From Chryseobacterium aureum (GTDB taxonomy: Bacteria; Bacteroidota; Bacteroidia; Flavobacteriales; Weeksellaceae): a DNA stretch of 64,000 nt. Below are positions 27,238 through 34,854 of the stretch, in pieces. The first letter of the stretch is position 1, and every line of letters begins with the position of its first letter. The stretch lies in assembly GCF_003971235.1 (NCBI RefSeq), contig NZ_CP034661.1, forward strand, positions 248,001-312,000. The letters are read 5' to 3'. Made by a program: the position numbers and the translations under genes. Below the pieces are notes generated by a model. That model had not been told where the DNA came from. It searched no databases and was given only the letters and a program-made list of their open reading frames with translations.

Positions 27238-28323
27238 ATGGAAAATTTTATAGTATCTGCAAGAAAATATCGTCCTCAAGAGTTTGATACAGTTGTAGGG
27301 CAATCCCATATTACGGATACTTTAGAACATGCAATTGAAGAAAGTCAGTTAGCTCAGGCATTACTTTTTTGTGGTCCTCGTGGGGTGGGCAAAACCACTT
27401 GCGCAAGGATCCTGGCAAGAAAAATCAATGAGAAAGATGGCTCGGTTTCAGAAGACGGCTTTGCTTATAATATCTATGAGCTGGATGCTGCATCCAATAA
27501 CTCTGTAGATGATATCAGAGAACTGATAGATCAGGTAAGATTTGCCCCTCAGGTTGGTAAATACAAAGTATATATCATAGATGAGGTGCATATGCTGTCT
27601 TCTGCCGCTTTCAATGCATTCCTTAAAACACTGGAAGAGCCGCCTGCCCATGCGATTTTTATTCTGGCAACCACGGAGAAACATAAAATTATTCCCACAA
27701 TTTTATCCCGCTGTCAGATCTATGACTTCAAGAGAATTGTTATTGAAGACATCCAGAATCATCTGAAAAATATTGCCCAGAAAGAAAACATCCAGTACGA
27801 AGATGATGCATTGTATCTGATTGCTCAAAAAGCAGATGGTGCACTAAGAGATGCACTTTCCATCTTCGACAGGCTTTCTACCTTCTCCCAGAAAAATATC
27901 ACGCTGGCAAAAGCTGCCGAAGTACTCAATATTCTGGATTATGATCAGTATTTGAACATCGTGGATCTCGCCAAGGAAAACAAAATTCCGGAAGTGCTTT
28001 TCGCGTTCAATGAGATTGTAAAGAAAGGTTTTGATCCTCATATTTTCATTGCCGGACTTGGAAATCATTTCAGAGATCTGATGATGGCGCAGAATGCTTC
28101 CACCATGGAACTTATTGAAGTAGGAGAGAAGACCAAAGCTAAGTTTGTAGAACAGGCACAGAAATGGGCCGCCCAGCAGTTGATTGACGGTATTGAAATC
28201 TGCAACCATGCGGATATTAATTATAAGAATTCGAAAAATCCAAGACTTACGGTTGAAATTGCATTAATGCAGCTGGCTTCACTGACAGCTAATTTAGGCG
28301 ATACTAAAAAAAAAAGTTCCTGA
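27238..28323 (+). CDS. dnaX: DNA polymerase III gamma subunit (short dnaX product)
   Basis: A 361-residue clamp-loader ATPase. Walker A is GPRGVGKTT (about 47-55), Walker B with the sensor IIDEVHMLS (about 118-126), sensor 1 ATTEKHKI, and the SRC motif in LSRCQIYDF (about 160). The frame ends directly after a run of ten A (28306-28315) at TGA 28321. The tau-like C-terminal part lies in the -1 frame beyond it, so this short product corresponds to gamma. The four-Cys zinc module usual in enterobacterial DnaX is not seen. A TATTTTTG box (27226-27233) ends only 4 bp before the ATG, so the mRNA may have almost no leader. Confidence 0.9.
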   Translation: MENFIVSARKYRPQEFDTVVGQSHITDTLEHAIEESQLAQALLFCGPRGVGKTTCARILARKINEKDGSVSEDGFAYNIYELDAASNNSVDDIRELIDQVRFAPQVGKYKVYIIDEVHMLSSAAFNAFLKTLEEPPAHAIFILATTEKHKIIPTILSRCQIYDFKRIVIEDIQNHLKNIAQKENIQYEDDALYLIAQKADGALRDALSIFDRLSTFSQKNITLAKAAEVLNILDYDQYLNIVDLAKENKIPEVLFAFNEIVKKGFDPHIFIAGLGNHFRDLMMAQNASTMELIEVGEKTKAKFVEQAQKWAAQQLIDGIEICNHADINYKNSKNPRLTVEIALMQLASLTANLGDTKKKSS

Positions 28324-28354
28324 TCCTGGCTCCGTTTCTCAGTGAGAAACAGGA
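28306..28354 (+). other. Candidate -1 frameshift / transcript-slippage site in dnaX
   Basis: Ten A at 28306-28315 are read as three Lys codons, with TGA two codons later. In the -1 frame the reading continues AAG TTC CTG without a stop into the 205-residue tau C-terminal part. A hairpin follows: GTTTCTC (28334-28340) pairs with GAGAAAC (28344-28350), extendable by CTCC-side pairs with one bulge. A-run plus hairpin is the known design of programmed dnaX frameshifting. A sequencing error in the homopolymer is the main alternative. Confidence 0.7.
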
Positions 28355-28937
28355 AGTGAAAATGCCGGAAAAAGCTCCGGAGAAAAAAGAAGTTAAAACG
28401 GAACAACAGCCTGTAGTTTCGGAAAAAGCGGAGGAAGCTCCAGTAATAAAAACATCCAAACCCTTATCAAGACCGGGAATCTCTTCCGGTTTCAGCATTA
28501 ATTCTTTCCTGAATAAAGAAGATAAAGTAGAAGAAACAGAAAATATAACTGTAAGAACCGAAAATCTTCCCCAAAACCATTTTACAGATACAGATCTGCA
28601 GATGGAATGGAAAATTATGCTTAAACAGCTTCAGGTGAAAAACAACTTTGTATTTAACGCAGTAAAAACCTTTAAACTGGTAAAAGCTGAAGAACATAAA
28701 ATCAAAGTTTTGTTCCCTTCAGATTCTGCAAAAGTAGAATTTGATAAAATAAGTGGAGAATTTTTTAATCATTTTAAAAGAAAAATTCAGAACTATATTA
28801 TCGAGGTAGAATACGTCAGAGACGTTGAAAATCTGAAGATTGAGGTGGTGACGAAGAGAAAAATGTTTGAAAAATTTATAGAAAAAAATCCACTTTTGAA
28901 AGATCTTGATGATTTAATGAAGTTTGATTTGACATAA
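28314..28937 (+). CDS. dnaX: DnaX tau-specific C-terminal region (reached by -1 shift)
   Basis: This is the -1 frame after the A run, about 207 codons. It begins KFLILAPFLSEKQ, then a Lys/Glu/Pro-rich linker (about 25-75), and a folded C-terminal domain with LQMEWKIMLKQLQ and NPLLKDLDDLMKFDLT at the end, the typical end of Bacteroidota DnaX. If translated alone, the first start codons (GTG 28356, ATG 28362) lie within the linker, which is unlikely. With a -1 shift the joined tau protein would be about 566 residues, the usual full length. It binds polymerase and helicase in tau proteins. Confidence 0.78.
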   Translation, partial: KFLILAPFLSEKQEVKMPEKAPEKKEVKTEQQPVVSEKAEEAPVIKTSKPLSRPGISSGFSINSFLNKEDKVEETENITVRTENLPQNHFTDTDLQMEWKIMLKQLQVKNNFVFNAVKTFKLVKAEEHKIKVLFPSDSAKVEFDKISGEFFNHFKRKIQNYIIEVEYVRDVENLKIEVVTKRKMFEKFIEKNPLLKDLDDLMKFDLT

Positions 28938-29033
28938 TTTTTATATATTTGTCAAATATTTCTGTCGAAAATAAGTTTTTGACAAAAACAAATGACAACC
29001 AGAAACGCTAAATAAAGACATTTCCAGAATAAA

Positions 29034-29165
29034 ATGGAAAATTTGACTCAAACATATCAGTCTTTCTTTGCACCCGCTAATTACTTTTTTAGCGGTTATT
29101 TTAGTTTTTCTGCTTCTTATTATAGAAATTTCAGAACGTATTACCGATTTTATTGGTACTGTTAA
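29034..29165 (+). CDS. Phe/Tyr-rich leader peptide (probable attenuator for aromatic synthesis), 43 aa
   Basis: A 43-codon frame between dnaX and the DAHP synthase gene. Of 43 residues, 8 are Phe, 9 are Tyr and 1 is Trp, e.g. YQSFFAPANYFFSGYF and later RTYYRFYWYC. It ends with TAA 29163, 172 bp before the aro gene. A leader so enriched in the end products of the next enzyme is the classic sign of translation-coupled attenuation: when Phe/Tyr-tRNA are short, ribosomes stall and read-through rises. A hairpin lies inside the frame (29074-29095). It is unlikely to arise by chance, but expression is inferred. Confidence 0.82.
   Translation: MENLTQTYQSFFAPANYFFSGYFSFSASYYRNFRTYYRFYWYC
29074..29110 (+). 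promoter_or_regulatory. Hairpin plus T-rich tract inside the leader peptide gene (possible attenuator)
   Basis: CCGCTAA (29074-29080) pairs perfectly with TTAGCGG (29089-29095), followed by TTATTTTAGTTTTTC. A ribosome stalled on the tandem Phe codons just upstream (codons 11-12) would cover it. Two more elements downstream could take part: AGCCCT/AGGGCT (29200/29281 area) and an 8-bp ATTATAAA/TTTATAAT hairpin near 29257-29278. Confidence 0.5.
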
Positions 29166-29337
29166 CTGAATTTCTTTCCAAAAAATACAGGAGAAGTAGA
29201 GCCCTATTATTTTCCTGATTCCTTTAAACAATTTTGAACGGCATTTTTTGAAAAGAATTATAAATTAAATTTTATAATCCAAAGGGCTGTTGCTGTTAAC
29301 GAAAAAATTACAATAAAAAAACAATAAATTTAGAATA

Positions 29338-30417
29338 ATGAATTTAAATGATTTAAAAAATGAGTGGATCAATGAGCTTACACAGCCGTTAATGATCGCA
29401 GGACCATGTAGTGCAGAAAGTGAAGCTCAGATGCTTGAAACGGCTAAAAGGATTAAAGAATCCAATGCCAATGTATCCGTTTTCCGTGCCGGAATCTGGA
29501 AACCCCGTACCAAACCAAACGGTTTCGAAGGAGTAGGAGTGATTGGTTTGAACTGGTTGAAAAAAGTAAAAGAAGAATACGGTTTCAAAACAGCTACGGA
29601 AGTTGCCAATGCACACCACGTGTTTGCCGCTTTAGAAGCAGATGTAGACGTTCTTTGGATTGGCGCACGTTCTACAGTAAATCCGTTTACAGTACAGGAA
29701 ATTGCCATGGCTTTAAGAGGAACAGACAAGCCGGTATTCGTGAAAAACCCTGTTAATCCGGATCTTGCCTTATGGATCGGAGCTTTGGAAAGACTTTTAG
29801 GTCAGGATATTAAAAACCTGGGAGCCATTCACAGAGGGTTTTCAACCTACCAGAAAACAAAATACAGAAATAACCCGAACTGGCAGATTGCCCTTGATTT
29901 CAAAAGCCAGTTTCCCAACATTCCAATGCTGATAGACCCTTCTCACATCTGCGGAAACAGAACAGGTCTTGCTGATATCACACAGGAAGCGCTTAACGTT
30001 GGATATCAGGGGGCTATCATTGAATCACACTGCAATCCCGATGAGGCTTGGAGTGACGCATCTCAGCAGATTACCCCGGAAGTTCTGGCAGATCTTATCG
30101 GTAATCTGAAAGTGAGAAGTTCTAACCTTGCTGGTTTTGAAGGAGAAATGGGAAGACACAGAACGCTGATTTCTGACCTTGACTTCCAGTTAATTGAACT
30201 GCTTTCTCAGAGAATGAAAATATCTGAAAAGATTGGTAAGCTTAAAAAAGAGAACGATATTGCGATCTTCCAGCCGGAGCGTTGGAAAGTCATCACAGAA
30301 TACGCTACCCAAAAAGCCAAAGAAACAGGAATGTCTCAGGAATTCATTGAAAAAGTATTCAAAGCCATTCACGAAGAATCTATTGAAGTACAGAATAATA
30401 TAATGATAGAGAAATAA
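29338..30417 (+). CDS. Bifunctional 3-deoxy-7-phosphoheptulonate synthase / chorismate mutase type II
   Basis: A 359-residue fusion. Residues 1-260 are a type I-beta DAHP synthase (IAGPCSAES near 21, FRAGIWKPRT, VKNPVNPDLALW, DPSHICGNR) that starts the shikimate pathway. Residues 265-355 are a helical AroQ chorismate mutase (RTLISDLDFQLIELLSQRM, then AIHEESIEVQN) that leads to prephenate, hence Phe and Tyr. Both active sites appear complete. The fused mutase often mediates feedback inhibition in such enzymes. A Phe/Tyr-rich leader peptide lies upstream. Cytoplasmic. Confidence 0.96.
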   Translation: MNLNDLKNEWINELTQPLMIAGPCSAESEAQMLETAKRIKESNANVSVFRAGIWKPRTKPNGFEGVGVIGLNWLKKVKEEYGFKTATEVANAHHVFAALEADVDVLWIGARSTVNPFTVQEIAMALRGTDKPVFVKNPVNPDLALWIGALERLLGQDIKNLGAIHRGFSTYQKTKYRNNPNWQIALDFKSQFPNIPMLIDPSHICGNRTGLADITQEALNVGYQGAIIESHCNPDEAWSDASQQITPEVLADLIGNLKVRSSNLAGFEGEMGRHRTLISDLDFQLIELLSQRMKISEKIGKLKKENDIAIFQPERWKVITEYATQKAKETGMSQEFIEKVFKAIHEESIEVQNNIMIEK

Positions 30418-30476
30418 GCCGGAGCCATAAGTAAAAACATCAAAAACTTTTACTCGGTTTTCAGCTGAAAATATAG

Positions 30477-30555
30477 ATTAGGGCTTAGCCATCGGTATTT
30501 AGGACAATTGAAACAACTGTTTTTTAAACCTATTTCCTGAATGCTAAGCCCTAAT
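30477..30555. repeat. 13-bp perfect inverted repeat before rsgA
   Basis: ATTAGGGCTTAGC (30477-30489) and GCTAAGCCCTAAT (30543-30555) are perfect complements 53 bp apart. The second arm ends 4 bp before the rsgA -7 box, so it may be an operator, or the stem of a terminator for the upstream gene. Confidence 0.7.
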
Positions 30556-30559
30556 TGCG

Positions 30560-30567
30560 TATATTTG
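30560..30567 (+). promoter_or_regulatory. -7 element of rsgA promoter
   Basis: TATATTTG fits TAnnTTTG and is only 14 bp before the ATG at 30582, implying a very short 5' leader. No clear TTTG at -33. Confidence 0.55.
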
Positions 30568-30581
30568 CACCAGTATTATCT

Positions 30582-31508
30582 ATGAAAGGAAAAATCATTA
30601 AATCTACAGGCAGTTGGTACCAGGTTTTGGAATTGGAAACACATAAAATTTTCGAGGCCAGAATCAGGGGGAAATTCAAATTAATAAAAACCAGACTTAC
30701 CAATCCGCTTGCTGTAGGAGATTTTGTTGAGTTTCAGCTGGAACAGGATGATATTGCCTGGATCACGAAAATTGAGCCACGCACCAACTACCTGATCAGA
30801 AAATCGGTAAACCTTTCAAAAGAAGCTCACATTATTGCTTCCAATATTGATTTGGCATGTTTTATTTTCACGCTGAAGCATCCCGAAACATCGTTAGGAT
30901 TTCTTGACAGATTTTTAGCATGCTGTGAAGCTTATAATATCACGCCCGTTATCCTTTTTAATAAAATGGATGTTTTGCAGGAAGAAGAAATTGAAATTGT
31001 AAAAGATATAGAATTCCTTTACCAGGAAATTGGCTATGATACCTTGGAGATTTCATCTTATTCAAAGCTGAACCTTGACCAGCTCCAGGAGATTCTTAAA
31101 GATAAAACTTCAGTATTCTTCGGCCATTCCGGTTGTGGAAAATCTACTTTGGTGAATGCTTTGCAGCCCGGACTAAACTTAAAAACTTCCGAAATTTCGG
31201 ATACCCATCTTAAAGGAAAACATACAACAACTTTTGCCCAGATGCATTTCTGGCATTTCGGCGGAAATGTTATCGATACACCCGGTGTTCGTGAGTTCGC
31301 CATGATAGATATTGAAAAAGAAGAGGTACAGCATTACTTCCCGGAGATTTTTAAAAAGAGAGAAGCGTGTAAATTCCACAACTGCCTTCATATCAATGAG
31401 CCTAAATGTGCTGTTATTGATGCACTGGAAACTGGTGAAATTCAACATTCCCGTTATGCCACCTACGTTAAGCTGATGGATGAAGCAGAAGAGACTTCTC
31501 AAAAATAA
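30582..31508 (+). CDS. rsgA: Ribosome small subunit-dependent GTPase A
   Basis: A 308-residue circularly permuted GTPase that helps mature the 30S subunit. N-terminal OB fold (1-65, starts MKGKIIKSTGSWYQV), then G4 NKMD (about 128), G1 GHSGCGKST (about 182), G3 DTPGVRE (about 233), and a C-terminal zinc-binding domain with CKFHNCLHINEPKC. I chose ATG 30582 rather than the TTG nine codons up, because that stretch contains the promoter -7 box. A terminator follows at 31554. Confidence 0.95.
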   Translation: MKGKIIKSTGSWYQVLELETHKIFEARIRGKFKLIKTRLTNPLAVGDFVEFQLEQDDIAWITKIEPRTNYLIRKSVNLSKEAHIIASNIDLACFIFTLKHPETSLGFLDRFLACCEAYNITPVILFNKMDVLQEEEIEIVKDIEFLYQEIGYDTLEISSYSKLNLDQLQEILKDKTSVFFGHSGCGKSTLVNALQPGLNLKTSEISDTHLKGKHTTTFAQMHFWHFGGNVIDTPGVREFAMIDIEKEEVQHYFPEIFKKREACKFHNCLHINEPKCAVIDALETGEIQHSRYATYVKLMDEAEETSQK

Positions 31509-31553
31509 ACAGTAACGATCCTGCATTATATTGTTGCAGAGTATTCGGTATAC

Positions 31554-31587
31554 AAAGAGACTTTATGAGATAGTCTCTTTTTTTTGT
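31554..31587 (+). terminator. Rho-independent terminator after rsgA
   Basis: AAAGAGACT pairs with AGTCTCTTT, then eight T. Confidence 0.9.
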
Positions 31588-32140
31588 TAAAAATTTTCTT
31601 TGCCGGCCTGTTACCTGCCAGGGTTTTGAATTTAGATATAGTTATGCATGACATTTTCTTGTAGATTACATTCGGCACTTTTAGAAGTGTCTTTTTTTGT
31701 AGCTATTTTTTGAATTGTGCTGAAAAAAAAACCATTTTTAAATAACTCTACTTTTTGATGTTGCTATTTTGGCGTATAACTCCACTTTTGTCACATTTTA
31801 AAAGGTCTTAAAAGTTCTTTTTTGTGAATCTGAATTATTTTGCCAATTGAAATAAAATTAGAAATATCACTAAATATAATGTATTATTGTTTGATAAATT
31901 GTAAAATCAATAAAAAATACTTATGTTTTTTGAAAATAAAAAAACCCAGCCGAAGCTGGGTAAAAACTAATAACCATGAAAACTCAAATTAAACATGAGA
32001 ATCGCAATAGAATAAACAATTACTGTGCCAAAGTTTGGTCTGTAATTTCTTAATAAAAGTTATTTTTATGTTAAAAAAAAATTAAAATAAAAATCAAAGA
32101 TATTTTTTGTAATTTTGCGCCATTAAAAAAATATACATTT
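31588..32140. other. Intergenic region with a hairpin and possible 25-codon frame before ndk
   Basis: A GC-rich hairpin CCCAGC-CGAA-GCTGGG (31946-31961 area) with an A run before it stands out in this AT-rich DNA. Just after it, ATG 31977 opens a 25-codon frame (MKTQIKHENRNRINNYCAKV...). The 'ctaataaccATGaaaactcaaa' context is often seen near flavobacterial transcript starts. TAATTTTG (32110-32117) fits a -7 box for ndk. Nothing else is visible. Confidence 0.4.
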
Positions 32141-32557
32141 ATGTCTAACATTACATTCACTATGATTAAGCCTGATGCTGTTGCAGATGGACATATCGGT
32201 GCTATATTGGGTAAGATTGCTGAAGGAGGTTTCAAAATCAAAGCTTTAAAATTAACTCAGCTTACCGTGGCTGATGCAAAAAAATTCTATGAAGTTCACG
32301 CTGAAAGACCATTTTACGGAGAATTAGTAGAATTTATGAGCTCAGGTCCTATCGTAGCTGCAGTTTTAGAAAAAGACAACGCAGTGGAAGACTTCAGAAC
32401 ATTAATCGGTTCTACTAACCCTGCAGAAGCTGCAGAAGGTACAATCAGAAAAATGTTTGCAAGAAGCATCGGAGAAAATGCAGTTCACGGTTCAGATTCT
32501 GACGAGAATGCATTAATCGAAGCTCAGTTCCATTTTTCAGGAAGAGAGATTTTCTAA
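32141..32557 (+). CDS. ndk: Nucleoside diphosphate kinase
   Basis: A 138-residue enzyme that balances NTP pools by phosphate transfer. The phospho-His116 lies in [10 protein letters not shown], and MIKPDAV (about 8-14) and [11 protein letters not shown] (about 56-66) are family hallmarks. Length matches other bacterial Ndk. It is a single gene with a bidirectional terminator behind it. Confidence 0.97.
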   Translation: MSNITFTMIKPDAVADGHIGAILGKIAEGGFKIKALKLTQLTVADAKKFYEVHAERPFYGELVEFMSSGPIVAAVLEKDNAVEDFRTLIGSTNPAEAAEGTIRKMFARSIGENAVHGSDSDENALIEAQFHFSGREIF

Positions 32558-32578
32558 GAAGATCTTCTTACAAAATAA

Positions 32579-32609
32579 AAAATCCGGAGAATTTTCTCCG
32601 GATTTTGTT
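32579..32609 (+). terminator. Bidirectional terminator between ndk and the fucosidase gene
   Basis: AAAATCCGGAGAA pairs with TTCTCCGGATTTT; T tracts on both strands. Confidence 0.9.
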
Positions 32610-32626
32610 TTGTATAAACTCATCTG

Positions 32627-34474
32627 TTAAAGATTATTTTCAATAGCTCCCACATGTTCTCTGTAAAGTTCCAGTGGATTATTAAGTAATACAGCAATAA
32701 CGGTCATTTGCTTATCAAGTTTTTCCTTTGGAATATCGATATACACAATTCCAGGTCTATCACTCCAGTAAAGTTTATTGTAAATTCTATGGGAAAGCAT
32801 CGTGCCTTCGCCTACGATTCTGATTCTGGCAATTCCGTTTTTTATACCTTTTAAAGCAACCGGGCCTGTAGGCGTTCCTTCCACAAAAAGATAAAGCGTC
32901 TGTTTATCTTTTGATAATGTGCTTATCCCCGGATAATGACCATTCGGCAGCCCTTTTTCAGTTTCAAAAAGAGCTTCTGCATGTTTGCTGATCCACTGCA
33001 AGGTTTCAGGATTGGTTTTTGGTGTTTTCGCGATTTTCATATCAAGTCCGTCACTGGTCAGTCCCGATGCATTCAGCAGATTATTGCCGTTATATAGCAT
33101 ACTGCCAATGCTGTAAGCGGCTTCCTGTGAATTTTTGTTGTCCAAAATTTCGGAAAGAGAATGTTTTTCTTCCTTAAAATCCTTTAGAAAAACTGGAGGG
33201 GTATCAAAATTGAGTTCTACAACAGTGACATCTTTGTCAAATTTTACATTGGAAAAATTAAGGGTCAGTGTTTTTTCAGCATTGAGATCCAGTGTAATAG
33301 CAGCGGTAGGGTCCCCGATAATTTTTGCTGAAAGAGGTTGGGTTGCCAATCCATAGATCTTGCTGAAGGTTCTGGCTTCTTCCAGATAAAGGAATAAAGA
33401 TTTTTTTGATAGAGAAAAAGATGACTTTCCTTTATAATTTTCAAATGGAATTCCGCGGGTTGTTTCATAAATAGCATGCTTGTTTTTGGAAGTCCATCTG
33501 CCCAGGTTTTTCAGAATTTCAATTTGTTCTTCGGGAAGGGTGCCGTCTGATTTCGGACCCATATCAAGCAGAAGATTTCCTCCCATACTGATCACATCCG
33601 CCAGGGTTCTGACAATCATGTTCGGTGTTTTGTAAGCTTTATCATAAGGCTGGTATCCCCATGAATCGTTCATGGTATAGCAAAGTTCCCAGTAAGGATT
33701 TTGTGGTGCAATGACCGGAATTCCCTGCTCAGGAGTATCATAATCTCCATGACTGTTGAGCCGGGAGTTGATGATAATATCAGGATTGTATTTTTTAAGC
33801 AAATCCAGGGTTTGTGGAGCTTTCCATTCTTCAGAAGTATGTTCCCAGTCGCCATCAAACCAAAGAAGATCCGGAGAATATTGAGAAGACAGTTCATTAA
33901 GCTGGGTCTGATAATAGCTGATGAAATACTGCCAGCGTTTCGGATCATTTTTGATTTCGTAGCGCTTTTTTGTACGCGTATTAACGTCGTAATACGGATG
34001 GCTCCAATCCGGTAGAGAGAAATAAAGGCCGGTTTTTAGCCCTGATTTTTTCAAAGCTGTGACAAATGGACTCAGTACCTCTTTTTTTGCCAGAGAATTT
34101 TGAGGAATAGTGATTGCCTTTTCTGCTTTTGAATTCCATAAAGCTACACCATCATGATGTTTGGTGGTAATAACGGCATATTTTGCTCCGGATTCTTTAA
34201 TCAGACTTGCCCATTGCTCCGGCTGATAGTTGGAAGCTGAAAAACCATTCAGCTGTTTCATATAATTTTCGTGATTGATATAATTGTTGAAAAAAGACCA
34301 GGATTCTGAGATGCCATCAACAGAATAAATTCCCCAGTGAATAAAAATACCCAGTTTGGCATTTTTAAACCATTCCATTTTTTTGCTGTTGTCAGCAGTT
34401 TTCATCTGGGCATCTATTGTATGTGCAGAAAATAGTAACCCAAGGAAAACAGCTTTAATCAGACTGCTTTTCAT
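32627..34474 (-). CDS. Alpha-L-fucosidase (GH29), exported
   Basis: A 615-residue glycoside hydrolase that removes terminal fucose. I take ATG 34474, since it begins a proper signal peptide (MKSSLIKAVFLGLLFSAHTIDAQ region); the frame opens 14 codons earlier. GH29 elements: FIHWGIYSVDG (about 40), TKHHDGVALW (about 105), and the nucleophile Asp in LLWFDGDWEH (about 205). The C-terminal half looks like beta-sandwich modules. It probably acts in the periplasm. There are no SusC/D genes near, so it is not part of a visible polysaccharide locus. Confidence 0.93.
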   Translation of the reverse strand: MKSSLIKAVFLGLLFSAHTIDAQMKTADNSKKMEWFKNAKLGIFIHWGIYSVDGISESWSFFNNYINHENYMKQLNGFSASNYQPEQWASLIKESGAKYAVITTKHHDGVALWNSKAEKAITIPQNSLAKKEVLSPFVTALKKSGLKTGLYFSLPDWSHPYYDVNTRTKKRYEIKNDPKRWQYFISYYQTQLNELSSQYSPDLLWFDGDWEHTSEEWKAPQTLDLLKKYNPDIIINSRLNSHGDYDTPEQGIPVIAPQNPYWELCYTMNDSWGYQPYDKAYKTPNMIVRTLADVISMGGNLLLDMGPKSDGTLPEEQIEILKNLGRWTSKNKHAIYETTRGIPFENYKGKSSFSLSKKSLFLYLEEARTFSKIYGLATQPLSAKIIGDPTAAITLDLNAEKTLTLNFSNVKFDKDVTVVELNFDTPPVFLKDFKEEKHSLSEILDNKNSQEAAYSIGSMLYNGNNLLNASGLTSDGLDMKIAKTPKTNPETLQWISKHAEALFETEKGLPNGHYPGISTLSKDKQTLYLFVEGTPTGPVALKGIKNGIARIRIVGEGTMLSHRIYNKLYWSDRPGIVYIDIPKEKLDKQMTVIAVLLNNPLELYREHVGAIENNL

Positions 34475-34629
34475 ATATAGATTTATTTTAACACTAAATA
34501 TAAATAAAGAATACATTATAACATCAAATTGTTTCTAATATTTACTGATCAATGGGAGTAAAATGCTACTTATTATTGTATTTTTATAAATGGAACGTTT
34601 ATTGCAAATTATCTGAAAAAATGTAGATT

Positions 34630-34851
34630 ATGAAAATTCCAGTAGTAGTAATGACGAGTTTATTAGCGGTAGGGGTTTCTGCGCAGACTACTAAGCCAGT
34701 CAATAAAACGAAGAAACCCGTAAAGAAAATTAAAAAAGAATCAGTGGTCAAAACTCCGGAAAAGCCAAAACCGGACAAGCCCGCAGTTATTGTGCAAAAA
34801 GACAGTGTTATTCCTCGTGGTCATGGCTGTCCGGCTTGCGGAATGGGATAA
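34630..34851 (+). CDS. Exported small precursor peptide ending in CPACGMG (candidate MNIO substrate)
   Basis: A 73-residue protein. Residues 1-19 form a signal peptide (MKIPVVVMTSLLAVGVSAQ). A Lys/Pro/Thr-rich spacer follows (KPVNKTKKPVKKIKKE ...), and the chain ends with RGHGCPACGMG, the only two cysteines. It ends 3 bp before a DUF692/MNIO gene. MNIO enzymes modify cysteines in ribosomal peptides (methanobactin, bufferins, chryseobasin), so the two C-terminal Cys are the likely modification sites, and the signal peptide suggests a periplasmic product, perhaps metal-binding. The substrate role is inferred from position and composition. Confidence 0.78.
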   Translation: MKIPVVVMTSLLAVGVSAQTTKPVNKTKKPVKKIKKESVVKTPEKPKPDKPAVIVQKDSVIPRGHGCPACGMG

Positions 34852-34854
34852 GGT

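Noticed and set aside
28941..29231. Open minus-strand frame of 96 codons opposite the leader peptide
   Set aside because: It is the antisense shadow of the Phe/Tyr leader region and repeats no known family.
32627..34474. Polysaccharide utilisation locus around the fucosidase
   Set aside because: No susC/susD, sulfatase or other glycosidase gene is adjacent.
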